From: Planctomycetota bacterium
GTDB lineage: Bacteria; Planctomycetota; Phycisphaerae; WQYP01
Assembly (NCBI GenBank): GCA_021831565.1
Contig: JAKBMM010000007.1
Span: 1 to 64,000 of the forward strand
Length of the DNA: 64,000 bases
Reading direction: 5' to 3'
Positions 10,961 through 20,217 of this stretch are shown one piece after another. The position numbers and the translations under genes were made by a program. The stretch's first letter is position 1. The number at the start of each line of letters is the position of its first letter. The notes beneath the pieces were generated by a model. The model did not search any database, had not been told where the DNA came from, and saw only the letters and a list, made by a program, of their open reading frames with translations.

Positions 10961-11752
10961 TCATCTGGCGGGCTTATTCGGAACGGGCGGTCGGGTGGCC
11001 TTGCTGCTGCGATTGCTCAGTGTATTGATGTACCAGATGATCGCATCGAGTTTGGTCAGGTGCGGATGCCGCGGACCCGCCAGCCGGCTGTAATAAATAT
11101 TCGGCATAATCGGCGGATACCCTTTTACCACCAGCTTGCCCGGGTGCAGAATCATGAATTTCAAGTAGGAATAATTCGCAATTTTGGTTTGGCCGTTAGT
11201 CAAACGCTGCGGGTAGCCAGCGAGATTTTTCCACGTCGGCCCCGCTCCTGGCTGACCGTTGACCGTATGGCAACCATCGCAACCCATCGAATGATACAAC
11301 GTTTCACCCAGCACACTCAGGGGAACGGAGGGTCTTGTCGCCATCGGAGCGGCCGCGGTTCGCGTCACCGACGCTGCGGGAAGAAGAACAGGCGCGGCGC
11401 CGGGTGTATAATCAGCCAATACGATTCGTTGAGCCAACTGAATGCCCACGGTGGCGCGCTGATGTTTTACGCTCACCCAGTGCGGCGCCAGGCGGGCTTC
11501 CTGCCGGGCCTTGACCTGGGCAGCCCAATGTCCGATGCCGGCCATTCGCGCGCGGACCATCTCGTGGCGATAGTGGTGGAAAAAAGCCACCAGCGCCATG
11601 ACCAGAAATACCACCAGCAACGTCGTAAACGAACCGATCAGAAGAATCGGCTGCGCATTGACTTCTGGGTTGGGATCCGCTTGTCCCCCGGGTAGTGGCG
11701 AGGGATTAGAAACGGGGGATGCATAACTGTTTTGCGGTAATTTTTCTTTCAT
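10961..11752 (-). CDS. Membrane-anchored monohaem cytochrome c
   Basis: 263 aa. N-terminal proline-rich tail, one transmembrane helix (about 34-60), then a periplasmic cytochrome c domain with CDGCH (about 167-171) and a probable Met ligand in 'PPIMPNIYYS'. The cytochrome domain and especially the last ~28 residues are nearly identical to those fused to subunit II, indicating recent duplication or gene conversion. GAGGTG lies five bases before the ATG. Sitting between actF and SCO, it is a candidate electron carrier from the ACIII complex to the oxidase. Confidence 0.88.
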   Translation of the reverse strand: MKEKLPQNSYASPVSNPSPLPGGQADPNPEVNAQPILLIGSFTTLLVVFLVMALVAFFHHYRHEMVRARMAGIGHWAAQVKARQEARLAPHWVSVKHQRATVGIQLAQRIVLADYTPGAAPVLLPAASVTRTAAAPMATRPSVPLSVLGETLYHSMGCDGCHTVNGQPGAGPTWKNLAGYPQRLTNGQTKIANYSYLKFMILHPGKLVVKGYPPIMPNIYYSRLAGPRHPHLTKLDAIIWYINTLSNRSSKATRPPVPNKPAR

Positions 11753-11835
11753 AAACGCACCTCGGCTCCTATAAAATACCAGTGGATTATTATAGCATCC
11801 GTCGCAAAAAAAGGCGGCCTTTCTTTTGACGGATT

Positions 11836-13155
11836 TTACACGTGATCCTCAAATGCCAGCGATTCGGGCAGCCCCGGATCCTTCAGTGGCACAAGCGATT
11901 CCTTGCGCAGCAGATAGAAGGTATGGGCCAGGAGCAGACCCCCGATGCCCAGAACACATAAAATATTCACAGCTATCGCCTCCGGGCTTAAGGGAATCCA
12001 AGCAAGGGCCCCGGCGCTTCGCTCCAAATGGTATGGATCAAAATGGTTGATATGATTCAACGCGCGCTCGCCGGCCGGAGTGTTGACCCAAACCATCGGC
12101 ATGATCTGCCAGAACAGGTCCAGATAGGCGAACACCAGCAGCCACACACACCAGAAGGCCAGAAGACCCTTGCGGCGTTTTGCCCGCCGGGAAAACAACC
12201 CGAAAAAGGGGATAACGAAGTGGCCGAAAAGAAGAGCCAACGTGATCCACAGCCAGGGTCCCATGTCGCGTATGAGGAAAAACAGCGTCTCTTTCGGTAT
12301 GTTGGCGTACCAGATCAGCATGTACTGGGCAAAGCCGATATAGATCCAGAACATCATCCAGGCGAAAAGCCACCGCCCCAGGTCGTGATAGTGGTCCACG
12401 GTGATCGCGTTCTGAAGCCGGCCTTTTTGCTGCAACCACATGGCCAGCAACGGCAGCACCGCGTAAATGGTCATGATAGCGCCGGCAAAGAAGAACAGCG
12501 GTTCCGCATACGTCAACCACTTCGGTTGGAGCGACATGATAAAGTCCGCCCCCACAAAGTTGATAATCCAGAAAAGGGCCAGAAAACCCCACCCGCTGTG
12601 TTTCCGCAGCGCCAACAGGCGGCTCACGTGACCATCCTGATCCTGGACCAGACTCACCCGGCGAAAATAGAGGCTTAGTGCGATCAACGGTATAAAGTAG
12701 AGGATACACCGTATGAGAAAGAATTTTTCATTGAGAATACCGAGCTTGTTCCGCAATTCGACGGTGGAATGCATGTAAGCGGCGCTGGTCCAGGGATAGA
12801 TCTGATGCAGGCCTAAAAGTATCGGAATCAATCCAATGGCCAGCGGGATGAAATTGCAGGCCAACGCCTCGGCCAACCGCCGCAACACCACGCTCCAGGT
12901 GGATCGGAAAAGATGGTGGGAAAGCACAAAAAACAGAGCGGAGGCGGTGATGCCAAAATAAAAACACCACGCCGTCAGATAGCCAAACAGAAACTGCCGC
13001 ATGGAATCGTGCCTGGTGAATCCCAGCACCGCAGCGACGGCAAGAGCGACCAGACCGATCGCCAGCGCCATCTTCGACGTGCGACTGGCCGCCTGGTCCA
13101 GGTAAAACTCTTCCCGCGGCCCAAGGTTAATGGATGAATGCTCCACGTAAGTCAT
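11836..13155 (-). CDS. actF: Alternative complex III subunit ActF
   Basis: Polytopic membrane subunit, 439 aa, about ten helices, of the ACIII quinol:cytochrome c oxidoreductase. It is a NrfD/PsrC-related protein and pairs with ActC in the membrane arm. Recognised by family sequence features ('LHQIYPWTSAAYM', 'FWIINFVGADFIMSLQPKW') and by its position as the sixth gene in the conserved actABCDEF order. The start codon lies 6 nt after the actE stop, so the two are likely co-translated. The C-terminus ends with a soluble tail of ~25 residues. Confidence 0.9.
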   Translation of the reverse strand: MTYVEHSSINLGPREEFYLDQAASRTSKMALAIGLVALAVAAVLGFTRHDSMRQFLFGYLTAWCFYFGITASALFFVLSHHLFRSTWSVVLRRLAEALACNFIPLAIGLIPILLGLHQIYPWTSAAYMHSTVELRNKLGILNEKFFLIRCILYFIPLIALSLYFRRVSLVQDQDGHVSRLLALRKHSGWGFLALFWIINFVGADFIMSLQPKWLTYAEPLFFFAGAIMTIYAVLPLLAMWLQQKGRLQNAITVDHYHDLGRWLFAWMMFWIYIGFAQYMLIWYANIPKETLFFLIRDMGPWLWITLALLFGHFVIPFFGLFSRRAKRRKGLLAFWCVWLLVFAYLDLFWQIMPMVWVNTPAGERALNHINHFDPYHLERSAGALAWIPLSPEAIAVNILCVLGIGGLLLAHTFYLLRKESLVPLKDPGLPESLAFEDHV

Positions 13156-13161
13156 GCTCCG

Positions 13162-13944
13162 TTACTTGCCGACCTTGGCGGCCGGGACCGCACCGAGCTT
13201 CGCCCGCACCGGTGGAGGCAGACGATCCACCGGGACCACCTTTTGCGAAAGAGCCAGCGCCTTGACATAAGCGACGATAGCCCAGCGGTCCACCACTGGA
13301 ATCTGATCCTTGTACGATGCCATGGCGGCGATGCCGTTGGTGATCACGTTATAAAGGCCGCCCGCCGGCAGGTATTGAACGCCTGGGCCGGTCAGATCGG
13401 TTGGCTGCACCCATGTTCCGGCGTCCGGCGAGCCGGCGGCGCGTAATCGGTTGACATAGCGATTGATCGTACCATTGCCCCGTCCATCGTAGCCATGGCA
13501 AGGTGTGCAGTAGATGTCGAACTTCCCCCGTCCGCGTTCGAGAAAGCGGCGGGTGATGGGAATGGGTATATGGCTGATAAAACGCGCCTTGCCGCCGGAG
13601 ATCACCTGGCCAAGCATGATGCGGTCGTATTTCTGACCGGAATTGATCACCACGTGATCTTTCTTCCAGTTGTTCGGATGAGCGCGCGCTTCGGCGGTGT
13701 TGAGAAACACGAAATCTTCACGGGCCATCGTGCCGGGAATATGCGGACGCATGGCGCGGCCGTCCGCGAACAAGGGACTCGGACGCTGGGGTTTGAGATA
13801 CGGCATTTGGTCCATATCCTGAATAATGGCCAGACGCGGCGTGGGCGAGCGTTCATAACGGTGCAGCGCAATGATCGCAAAAGGAATCAACAGCAACAAC
13901 ACAATGTCGCCGTAAATAAAGAATTTCCTGGCGCTGCGCTTCAT
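13162..13944 (-). CDS. actE: Alternative complex III subunit ActE (monohaem cytochrome c)
   Basis: 260 aa. A single N-terminal helix anchors a periplasmic cytochrome c domain with CTPCH near residue 145 and a likely Met ligand in 'GIAAMASY'. ActE passes electrons out of ACIII to the terminal acceptor. Start at ATG 13944, with AGGA seven bases upstream and 2 nt after the actD stop; the track's start at 14022 lies inside actD. The C-terminal ~20 residues are a loose Lys/Pro/Ala tail. Confidence 0.9.
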   Translation of the reverse strand: MKRSARKFFIYGDIVLLLLIPFAIIALHRYERSPTPRLAIIQDMDQMPYLKPQRPSPLFADGRAMRPHIPGTMAREDFVFLNTAEARAHPNNWKKDHVVINSGQKYDRIMLGQVISGGKARFISHIPIPITRRFLERGRGKFDIYCTPCHGYDGRGNGTINRYVNRLRAAGSPDAGTWVQPTDLTGPGVQYLPAGGLYNVITNGIAAMASYKDQIPVVDRWAIVAYVKALALSQKVVPVDRLPPPVRAKLGAVPAAKVGK

Positions 13945-13946
13945 CG

Positions 13947-14522
13947 TCAATCCTTTATTTCTTCCACGGCAATGGCGCCAAGCCGCCGCAGAAGCTCGGT
14001 TGTGGTTGCCGTGTGGTAACACGGATCGGTCGCTTCGATGGCGATGAAAAAGCCGTCATCCGTTACACGCCGGAATCGTTCGCTGGTAAACAGCGGATGG
14101 TGCGGCCGCGGCAGTCCCGTCAAAGCCCAAAGACCGAAAAAAGTGGTGATCGAAGCGAGCAGGATCGTCAGCGGAAAAGCTACGGGAATGTTGGCGGGCA
14201 GGCTCCAGTACGGCTTGCCTGAGAAAATCAGCGGATAGGCGTAAGCGTTGCAAAACCAAGCCAGGGCCAGCGCTCCGGTGGCGCCGGCAAACCCGCCGGC
14301 AAACACCATCCATGGCAACACCGTAGGTTTTAAGCGCATCACGCGATCCATGCCGTGCACCGGAAACGGGCTGTAGCAGTCCCAGCGCTTGTAGCCGGCA
14401 TCCCGAATCGCGGCGGCGGCGCTGATCAGGTTCGACGCCTCCGAAAACTCGGCCAATAGCCCGAATAATCGGGGCTCGGAAACTTCTTGTGTGGTCGAAG
14501 ATGTACTTGTTGTGCTTGCCAT
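13947..14522 (-). CDS. actD: Alternative complex III subunit ActD
   Basis: 191 aa. Contains two transmembrane helices (about 70-90 and 115-135) inside a soluble domain with 'RDAGYKRWDCYSPFPVHGMD', the signature of the DUF3341/ActD family. ActD is a structural membrane subunit of ACIII without cofactors. A Ser/Thr-rich N-terminus precedes the conserved part. It ends 2 nt before the actE start. The gene order places it between the NrfD-like ActC and the cytochrome ActE, as in known ACIII operons. Confidence 0.9.
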   Translation of the reverse strand: MASTTSTSSTTQEVSEPRLFGLLAEFSEASNLISAAAAIRDAGYKRWDCYSPFPVHGMDRVMRLKPTVLPWMVFAGGFAGATGALALAWFCNAYAYPLIFSGKPYWSLPANIPVAFPLTILLASITTFFGLWALTGLPRPHHPLFTSERFRRVTDDGFFIAIEATDPCYHTATTTELLRRLGAIAVEEIKD

Positions 14523-14549
14523 AAACTCTTCATCAACCGATCGCGGACT

Positions 14550-16016
14550 TTATTCCGGTTTTGCCCCACTCCGAGCCGTTTGACCACCGCCGTGCGGCAC
14601 GGCGGCCTGCGGCAGAATCGCCTTGACCTCGGACATGGCCACCATGGGCAGGTAGCGGCAAAACAACAGGAACAAGGTAAAAAACAAGCCGAAGCTTCCA
14701 GCCAAAGTTCCAATGTCGATCCATGTCGGCGCAAACATGTGCCACGAGGATGGCAGAAAATCGCGGTGCAGCGATACCACGACAATCACGAATCTTTCCA
14801 TCCACATGCCCATGATGCAAAGAACAGCCGCGGGCCACGCGAGCCACCATGTTTGGCGGGCGAATTTAAACCAGAACACCTGGGGCACAACGCCGTTGCA
14901 GAACAAAATGCCCCAGCCCAGCCACCAGTAAGGTCCGAATTCGCGGTTGAGGTAAGCAAACCGCTCATACATGTTGCCGCTGTACCATGCAATCACAAAC
15001 TCCATCAGATACACGTAAAGGACCATGGATCCCAAGAGAAGCGTAAGTTTGGCCAGATTGTCAATGTGGCGCCTGGTAATCAAGTCCTTGAGACCGAAAA
15101 GCTCGCGCGCCGGTATGGCCAGCGCCAGCACAATGGCAAAGCCGCTGAAGATGGCGCCGGCGGTGAAGTACGGCGGGAAGATGGTTTCATGCCAGCCGGG
15201 AATCTGCGACACGGCGAAATCCGTGCTGACCGTGGAACTTACCCCCAGCACCAGGGCCGTGGCCAGGGCGGCCAGGATAATGTTGGCCCGTTCGTAAATA
15301 TGCCACTGGCGGGCCGAACCGCGCCAGCCCAGACTGAAAATCCCGTAAATCGTGTGTTTGATGCGCGATGTGGCCCGGTCGCGCAGCGACGCCAGGTCCG
15401 GCACCATGCCTGTGTACCAGAAAAGGGTTGATACGGTCACATACGTGCCCACCGCGCAGGCGTCCCATAGCAGCGGGCTGAGAAAATTGGGCCAGTCACC
15501 CATGATGTTCGGATACGGCGCCAGCCAGTATTCAAACCATGGTCTGCCCACGTGAATCGCCGGGAAAATGCCCGCACAGGCTACGGCAAACACCGTGGTG
15601 GCCTCGGCGAAACGGTTGATGCCGGTTCGCCATTTCTGTCGGAATAAGAGCAGAATCGCCGAGATCAGCGTGCCCGCATGTGCAATGCCCACCCAGAACA
15701 CGAAGTTGATGATCGGAAAGCCCCAATCAACCGGCGAGTTGTTTCCCCACACACCCACCCCCGTGAACAACTCATAACCGATCATCGCCATAAGCAGCGC
15801 CAGCAGCGCTAAGGAAATGGCAAAGCACACATACCACGCCCGTGGAGCGCGGGGCGCTTCGGCGACACGGCACACTTTCCGAGTCACCTCCTGGTAGGTG
15901 GCGTGGCCGGTCACCAGCACCGGCTGGCGCAGGACGTCATCGGCGGTGTTATCAAAGCCGGTCTCGTAGATCGGGGCTGTTATGGCGGTGGTCATGGGTC
16001 GATTACCAGTCTCCAT
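14550..16016 (-). CDS. actC: Alternative complex III subunit ActC (NrfD/PsrC family)
   Basis: 488 aa, ten or so helices. NrfD-like integral membrane subunit, the presumed quinol-binding and possibly proton-translocating partner of the iron-sulphur subunit ActB. Family segments seen: '[25 protein letters not shown]', '[26 protein letters not shown]', '[15 protein letters not shown]'. Two possible starts (ATG at 16016, or MTTAIT at 15995); neither has a clear ribosome site. It lies 89 nt downstream of actB. Confidence 0.93.
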   Translation of the reverse strand: METGNRPMTTAITAPIYETGFDNTADDVLRQPVLVTGHATYQEVTRKVCRVAEAPRAPRAWYVCFAISLALLALLMAMIGYELFTGVGVWGNNSPVDWGFPIINFVFWVGIAHAGTLISAILLLFRQKWRTGINRFAEATTVFAVACAGIFPAIHVGRPWFEYWLAPYPNIMGDWPNFLSPLLWDACAVGTYVTVSTLFWYTGMVPDLASLRDRATSRIKHTIYGIFSLGWRGSARQWHIYERANIILAALATALVLGVSSTVSTDFAVSQIPGWHETIFPPYFTAGAIFSGFAIVLALAIPARELFGLKDLITRRHIDNLAKLTLLLGSMVLYVYLMEFVIAWYSGNMYERFAYLNREFGPYWWLGWGILFCNGVVPQVFWFKFARQTWWLAWPAAVLCIMGMWMERFVIVVVSLHRDFLPSSWHMFAPTWIDIGTLAGSFGLFFTLFLLFCRYLPMVAMSEVKAILPQAAVPHGGGQTARSGAKPE

Positions 16017-16105
16017 ACCTTATGGATCGGGATACCAAAAATAATTCCAACACGGCCGCTGCGCCCGCGGCCGGGTTCCAGATGGACGAATCCGTCCACT
16101 CCATG

Positions 16106-19100
16106 CTACTGTTCTCCCAACGGCGCATTTTCCACAGCCGGCAGGGCCGGATTGGGGTTCCACAGCTTCGGCAGATAGCGGGTGCGCGGCGCTGTGAACA
16201 ATAGATAATTCAAAATACCGTAACAGCGGGTCTGCCGAAACAGCGCCGCCACCCGGCTGTTTTTATCGCGAATGTTGCCGAAAACCAAAGCCCGGCTGGG
16301 ACACGCCTGGGCGCAAGCCGGCGTGATTTCGCCATCGCGGATTTTCCGATTTTCCCGCTCGGCGACGACTCGCGCCACCTCGATGCGCTGCACACAATAG
16401 GTGCATTTTTCCATGACGCCGCGGACGCGAATGCTCACCTGCGGATTTTTCTGCAACGCGACAAGATCGTTCATGGGCTTACGCAAAAGGTTCGGCTCAT
16501 AGAGATTATTCAGATTGCCGCTGTTGTAATCAAGGAAATTAAACCGCCGCACTTTATAGGGGCAGTTCACCGCGCAGTACCGCGTGCCGATGCAGCGATT
16601 GTACGTCATCGTATTCAGGCCGTCCGGCGCCGTGGACGTGGCGCCGACCGGGCATACCGCCTCGCATGGCGCGTTTTCGCACTGCATGCACATAATCGGT
16701 TCGTGCACCGCTTGTGGGCTGGTCGCATCCGGCCCGCGGAAATAGCGGTCAATCCGCAGCCATTGCATTTCCCGCCCCAGCAGCACCTGCGGTTTGCCGA
16801 CGATGGGAATATTGTTTTCGGCCTGACAGGCGATTACACAGGATGAGCAGCCGATGCAGGTGGTCAAATCCACCGCCAGGCCCCATTGGTATCCCTTGTC
16901 AAAATGGTGCTCATCCCACAGCGATACCGCCACGGACTTTTTATGTCCCAGCGACGGATCCTTGAGAAACTGGAGAAAAGTTCCCTGGTGGATCAGGTCC
17001 GGAATCCGGGCGGCGATGGCCTTTTCTCCAATCGTACCTATCACAAAGTGGTTCTGTGTGCTGGCCAGCTCGTAGGTTTTACCGATAAGGGTTACGGTGG
17101 CGCCATCCTGGTAATCCATCGCCGCGCTGGTGCGCAGCGTATATACGTCGAAACCGGCGCCATTGCCGACGTTTCCCGCACTGGTGCGGCCATATCCCAG
17201 CGGCAGAGTAATCGAATGTTCCGGCTGGCCGGGCATGATGTAGGCGGCGATTTCCAGAACCCGTTCCGCGATCTTCACCTGAATCAGATGGCTCTTGTGC
17301 GGACCGATGCCCAGTGCCTGGGCCGTTTTCGGACTTATCAACGCCGCGTTGTCCCACGTCAGGCGTGTCATTGGTTCCGGCAATTCCTGCAACCAGCCGT
17401 TGTTGGCCCAACGTCCGTCATAAATCTTGGAATCCCGCCGAAACACCACTTCCAGATTATGTACGCTCAATGCGGCGGCGGCCCGCTTCCACCGGTCGCT
17501 CATCCGCTGGCCCAGCAAGGCGGCGGAGATAGTCGGATGCGCCGGCAACCAAGCCGTTTTTTCCACATAACCGTCGAAGAGCGCTTTTTTCCAACGCCAT
17601 TCGGTGGCCTTGATTCCCAAGGCGCGCTGCACAATTTCGTATCCGCCGCGAACCGGGTCTTGTATCAACAGCGCCAGCACTTCGATCGCACTGCGCCCGC
17701 CGAAGATCGGTTCGATCATCGGCTGAACGATGCTGATCAGGCCGTTGTAGGTACGGACGTCCCCCCAGTTTTCCAGATAATGGCACTGCGGCAAATGCCA
17801 CGCGCACAACCGCGAGGTCTCATCAAAATAGTCCGCCAGATGGATGCTCGTCGGCACATGGTCCAGGGCCTGGGCGAACGCCAGATCCACCGGGGCGTTG
17901 TATACCGGATTGCCGCCGAGGATTACCAGCGTGGAGATTTCTTTCCGCCGCATCGCCTCGGTCAATTGCACCATAGCTTCCCGATGCGTCGGACGGTCCG
18001 GGTCCGGGACGGCATAATAATTGACGGTGCGCCCCGTGTTGCCCAGGGCGTGGTTGAGAATCGCTGTCAGAGCGTGCATTTCAGGTGGTTGATCGCCGCC
18101 GGCGACAAGTACGCATTGACCGCGATGCGCCAGCAGGTCTTGCGCCATTGCCCTGATGACATGCGGGGCTACACCGGGCGGCGGGGCGGAAGGTGCCGGC
18201 ACATCAGCCGCAAGGGACAAACCCTGATTACGCAGTTCGGCGGCCAGGAGAGCGCCTACCGCCAGAATATCTCTGGCCGCCACCGCGATGCGATGCTTGG
18301 AATTTTCGGCGTGCGAACCGGTCATGGTGAATGTGGATTCAACCACGTAAAGGCGATTCATCCGGGTCGCCTGCCGACCGGTCTCGGGGTCGGTCAGGCG
18401 CCGGCCGGCGGCGAAGTCGCGGGCGAATTTCACCGATAGCGGATCGCCTACGAATAAATCCTGGTCGAACGAAACAATCACTTGGGCGGCGGCGAGTTCC
18501 GGCGCCACGCGCAGCGGCGATCCGAAGGCCAGCCGGGTTCCCTCGCGGGCGTTGTCGTAGGAAACCGCTTCGTATTCAAACCATTGCGAATCCGGCAGGG
18601 CTTTTCGAAGCCGGCGGCGCATGTCCGCCACGCTGGGGGAGGACCAGTCCTGGGCCAAAACCGCCAGCCCTTTGCCGCTGTTTTTCTTCAAACCGGCCAG
18701 TTCGTTTTTCCAGAAGGATTCAAAGGACGCCCAAGTCCCTTCGCCATATTCGCCGGAAGCGTTTTTTTTCATCACCGACCGGCTGCGGTCGGGATCATAC
18801 ACGTTCAGTACGCTGGCCTGACCATAAAAATCGCTGCCGCCCCGGTTAAGTGGATGGGTCGGATTGCCGTCCACTTTGATCGGCCGCCCATCCACACTGG
18901 TCACCAGCATTCCCTGGCCGATGCCGCCGAAATCCATCGCCGTGGTGTAATACACCGGAACGCCCGGATCACGGTTGGCGGGGCGGTGGGCGTAGGGAAC
19001 GAGCGTTTCCACTGGAAAGCGGGAGCACCCGGCCAATCCGGCCAGGGCCAGCGACGCGCCCATGATCTTTAGGAAATGCCGGCGGTTGCCCTGGAGCCAT

Positions 19101-19222
19101 TCCGCAGCATGGGCGGGAAATTCATGGTGGACAAATTCCTGAAATTCCGGCGTGTTCGCCAGCTCGTCCAGGCTGCGCCAATATTCCTTGCCGATCAATT
19201 TGTTCTGGCTCAACGATGGCAT
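16106..19222 (-). CDS. actB: Alternative complex III subunit ActB (Tat-exported, molybdopterin-like fold, Fe-S)
   Basis: 1,038 aa. N-terminal Tat-like signal 'NRRHFLKIMGASLALAGLAGC', a large region related to molybdopterin oxidoreductases (which in ACIII lacks the cofactor), and a C-terminal ferredoxin-like domain (last ~250 residues). Cysteine clusters: CIGCSSCVIAC, CMQCENAPCEAVC, CIGTRYCAVNC and CTYC...CAQAC, consistent with the 3-4 Fe-S clusters of ActB. It is a fusion of what are separate large and iron-sulphur subunits in related oxidoreductases. The ATG at 19222 overlaps the final haem-motif codons of actA by 13 nt. A Cys after the signal (LAGCS) may be lipidated. Confidence 0.95.
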   Translation of the reverse strand: MPSLSQNKLIGKEYWRSLDELANTPEFQEFVHHEFPAHAAEWLQGNRRHFLKIMGASLALAGLAGCSRFPVETLVPYAHRPANRDPGVPVYYTTAMDFGGIGQGMLVTSVDGRPIKVDGNPTHPLNRGGSDFYGQASVLNVYDPDRSRSVMKKNASGEYGEGTWASFESFWKNELAGLKKNSGKGLAVLAQDWSSPSVADMRRRLRKALPDSQWFEYEAVSYDNAREGTRLAFGSPLRVAPELAAAQVIVSFDQDLFVGDPLSVKFARDFAAGRRLTDPETGRQATRMNRLYVVESTFTMTGSHAENSKHRIAVAARDILAVGALLAAELRNQGLSLAADVPAPSAPPPGVAPHVIRAMAQDLLAHRGQCVLVAGGDQPPEMHALTAILNHALGNTGRTVNYYAVPDPDRPTHREAMVQLTEAMRRKEISTLVILGGNPVYNAPVDLAFAQALDHVPTSIHLADYFDETSRLCAWHLPQCHYLENWGDVRTYNGLISIVQPMIEPIFGGRSAIEVLALLIQDPVRGGYEIVQRALGIKATEWRWKKALFDGYVEKTAWLPAHPTISAALLGQRMSDRWKRAAAALSVHNLEVVFRRDSKIYDGRWANNGWLQELPEPMTRLTWDNAALISPKTAQALGIGPHKSHLIQVKIAERVLEIAAYIMPGQPEHSITLPLGYGRTSAGNVGNGAGFDVYTLRTSAAMDYQDGATVTLIGKTYELASTQNHFVIGTIGEKAIAARIPDLIHQGTFLQFLKDPSLGHKKSVAVSLWDEHHFDKGYQWGLAVDLTTCIGCSSCVIACQAENNIPIVGKPQVLLGREMQWLRIDRYFRGPDATSPQAVHEPIMCMQCENAPCEAVCPVGATSTAPDGLNTMTYNRCIGTRYCAVNCPYKVRRFNFLDYNSGNLNNLYEPNLLRKPMNDLVALQKNPQVSIRVRGVMEKCTYCVQRIEVARVVAERENRKIRDGEITPACAQACPSRALVFGNIRDKNSRVAALFRQTRCYGILNYLLFTAPRTRYLPKLWNPNPALPAVENAPLGEQ

Positions 19223-19944
19223 GTTTCGCAATCCGTTAAAATCTTCTTCCCGGGGATATGATAGCGGGCCATTAAATATTTCCCCAGGTTTTTGGGAAGT
19301 TTGGCGACGCTTAGTCCAAGGTCTCGGGCTAAGCGCGTCTTATTTTTCGGCGTCCAACTCAAATTGGTCACTTCGTTGCGCGGTCGCAGGTACGGCGCCG
19401 GATTGCGATGACACGCCAGGCACCAGGCCATGTTCAGCGGCCTGGCCTGGTACACCCGGGTCATCTCGTTTACGTGCCCGTGGCAAACCAGGCAACTGAT
19501 GCCCGCATTCACGTGCGCGGCGTGATTGAAGTACACGTAATCAGGCAAAGCGTTGACCTTTTTCCAGGGGATCGGCATGCCGGCCAGCTTCGGGTTTCCC
19601 GTGCCGTAGCTGTCACGCACCAGCTGCAATTTGCGACTCTTGGGAGCGATTGCCGTATGGCAGTTCATGCAGGTTTGCGTCGGCGGCAGGGCCGCGAACG
19701 CCGCGCGGGCCACATCGGTATGGCAATACTCGCAGTTGATGCCCAGCGTGCCCGCATGCAACGCGTGGCTGAAGGGAACGGGCTGAACCGGCTCATAGCC
19801 GACGTTAAGTGTGCGTGCGTTGGCTCCGTAATAAAGAAGAAGAACCACATAGATCGGCAGCAGCACCGCGCCAATCAGGATGACTTTGACGATTTTATTC
19901 GTCCACTTGGGAAAGACGAAATGTGGTTTGTTGCTGTCGCTCAT
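19210..19944 (-). CDS. actA: Alternative complex III subunit ActA (pentahaem cytochrome c)
   Basis: 244 aa. One N-terminal membrane helix (about 18-40) then five CxxCH motifs: CEYCH, CMNCH, CLVCH, CLACH and CETCH, the last one at the very C-terminus. Pentahaem ActA is the first gene of ACIII operons and passes electrons from the iron-sulphur clusters of ActB. Three extra His in 'PFSHALH' and 'FNHAAHV' are likely distal ligands. It is the promoter-proximal gene here; the putative promoter is ~135 nt upstream. The stop codon overlaps actB. Confidence 0.95.
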   Translation of the reverse strand: MSDSNKPHFVFPKWTNKIVKVILIGAVLLPIYVVLLLYYGANARTLNVGYEPVQPVPFSHALHAGTLGINCEYCHTDVARAAFAALPPTQTCMNCHTAIAPKSRKLQLVRDSYGTGNPKLAGMPIPWKKVNALPDYVYFNHAAHVNAGISCLVCHGHVNEMTRVYQARPLNMAWCLACHRNPAPYLRPRNEVTNLSWTPKNKTRLARDLGLSVAKLPKNLGKYLMARYHIPGKKILTDCETCHR

Positions 19945-20007
19945 GGCTTGGGCCGTTATTCCGAATCAAACAATCTTTCTTTCGCTGTCACACACCCGGT
20001 TGCGGTC

Positions 20008-20050
20008 CCTCACCGGTCGGCGCTTTGTTCATACCGGCCCGCCGGTGAGG
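20008..20050 (-). promoter_or_regulatory. Inverted repeat in the 5' leader of the act-cox operon
   Basis: CCTCACCGG (20008-20016) and CCGGTGAGG (20042-20050) are perfect 9-bp complements with a 25-nt loop. They lie between the inferred transcription start (~20070) and the actA start. No T-run follows on the minus strand, so it is not a standard intrinsic terminator. It may be a leader stem or an operator; the function is not known. Confidence 0.4.
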
Positions 20051-20076
20051 TTGTGAAAGATTGCACAAGGGGACGA

Positions 20077-20105
20077 ATATTACGGCCTTCGCTTGGAGCC
20101 GTCAA
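20077..20105 (-). promoter_or_regulatory. Promoter of the act-cox respiratory operon
   Basis: On the minus strand: -35 TTGACG (20105-20100), a 17-nt spacer, and -10 TAATAT (20082-20077). Start expected near 20070, leaving a ~125-nt leader before actA. No other good promoter was noticed between here and 4274, which supports a single long transcript, though internal promoters are not excluded. Confidence 0.65.
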
Positions 20106-20217
20106 CCACTTTGGGAAAAAATAATGGAGAACTCCCGAGCCGCGGGGAGTATCATAACGCAAAGAGGCAACCGCGCCGCGGGTGGCGCGCGCCGCGCGGC
20201 TGACTATTTCGGAACTT

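Noticed and set aside
16886-18439. 517-aa plus-strand ORF
   Set aside because: Lies antisense to actB, which has clear cofactor motifs. The translation is basic and repetitive with no domain.
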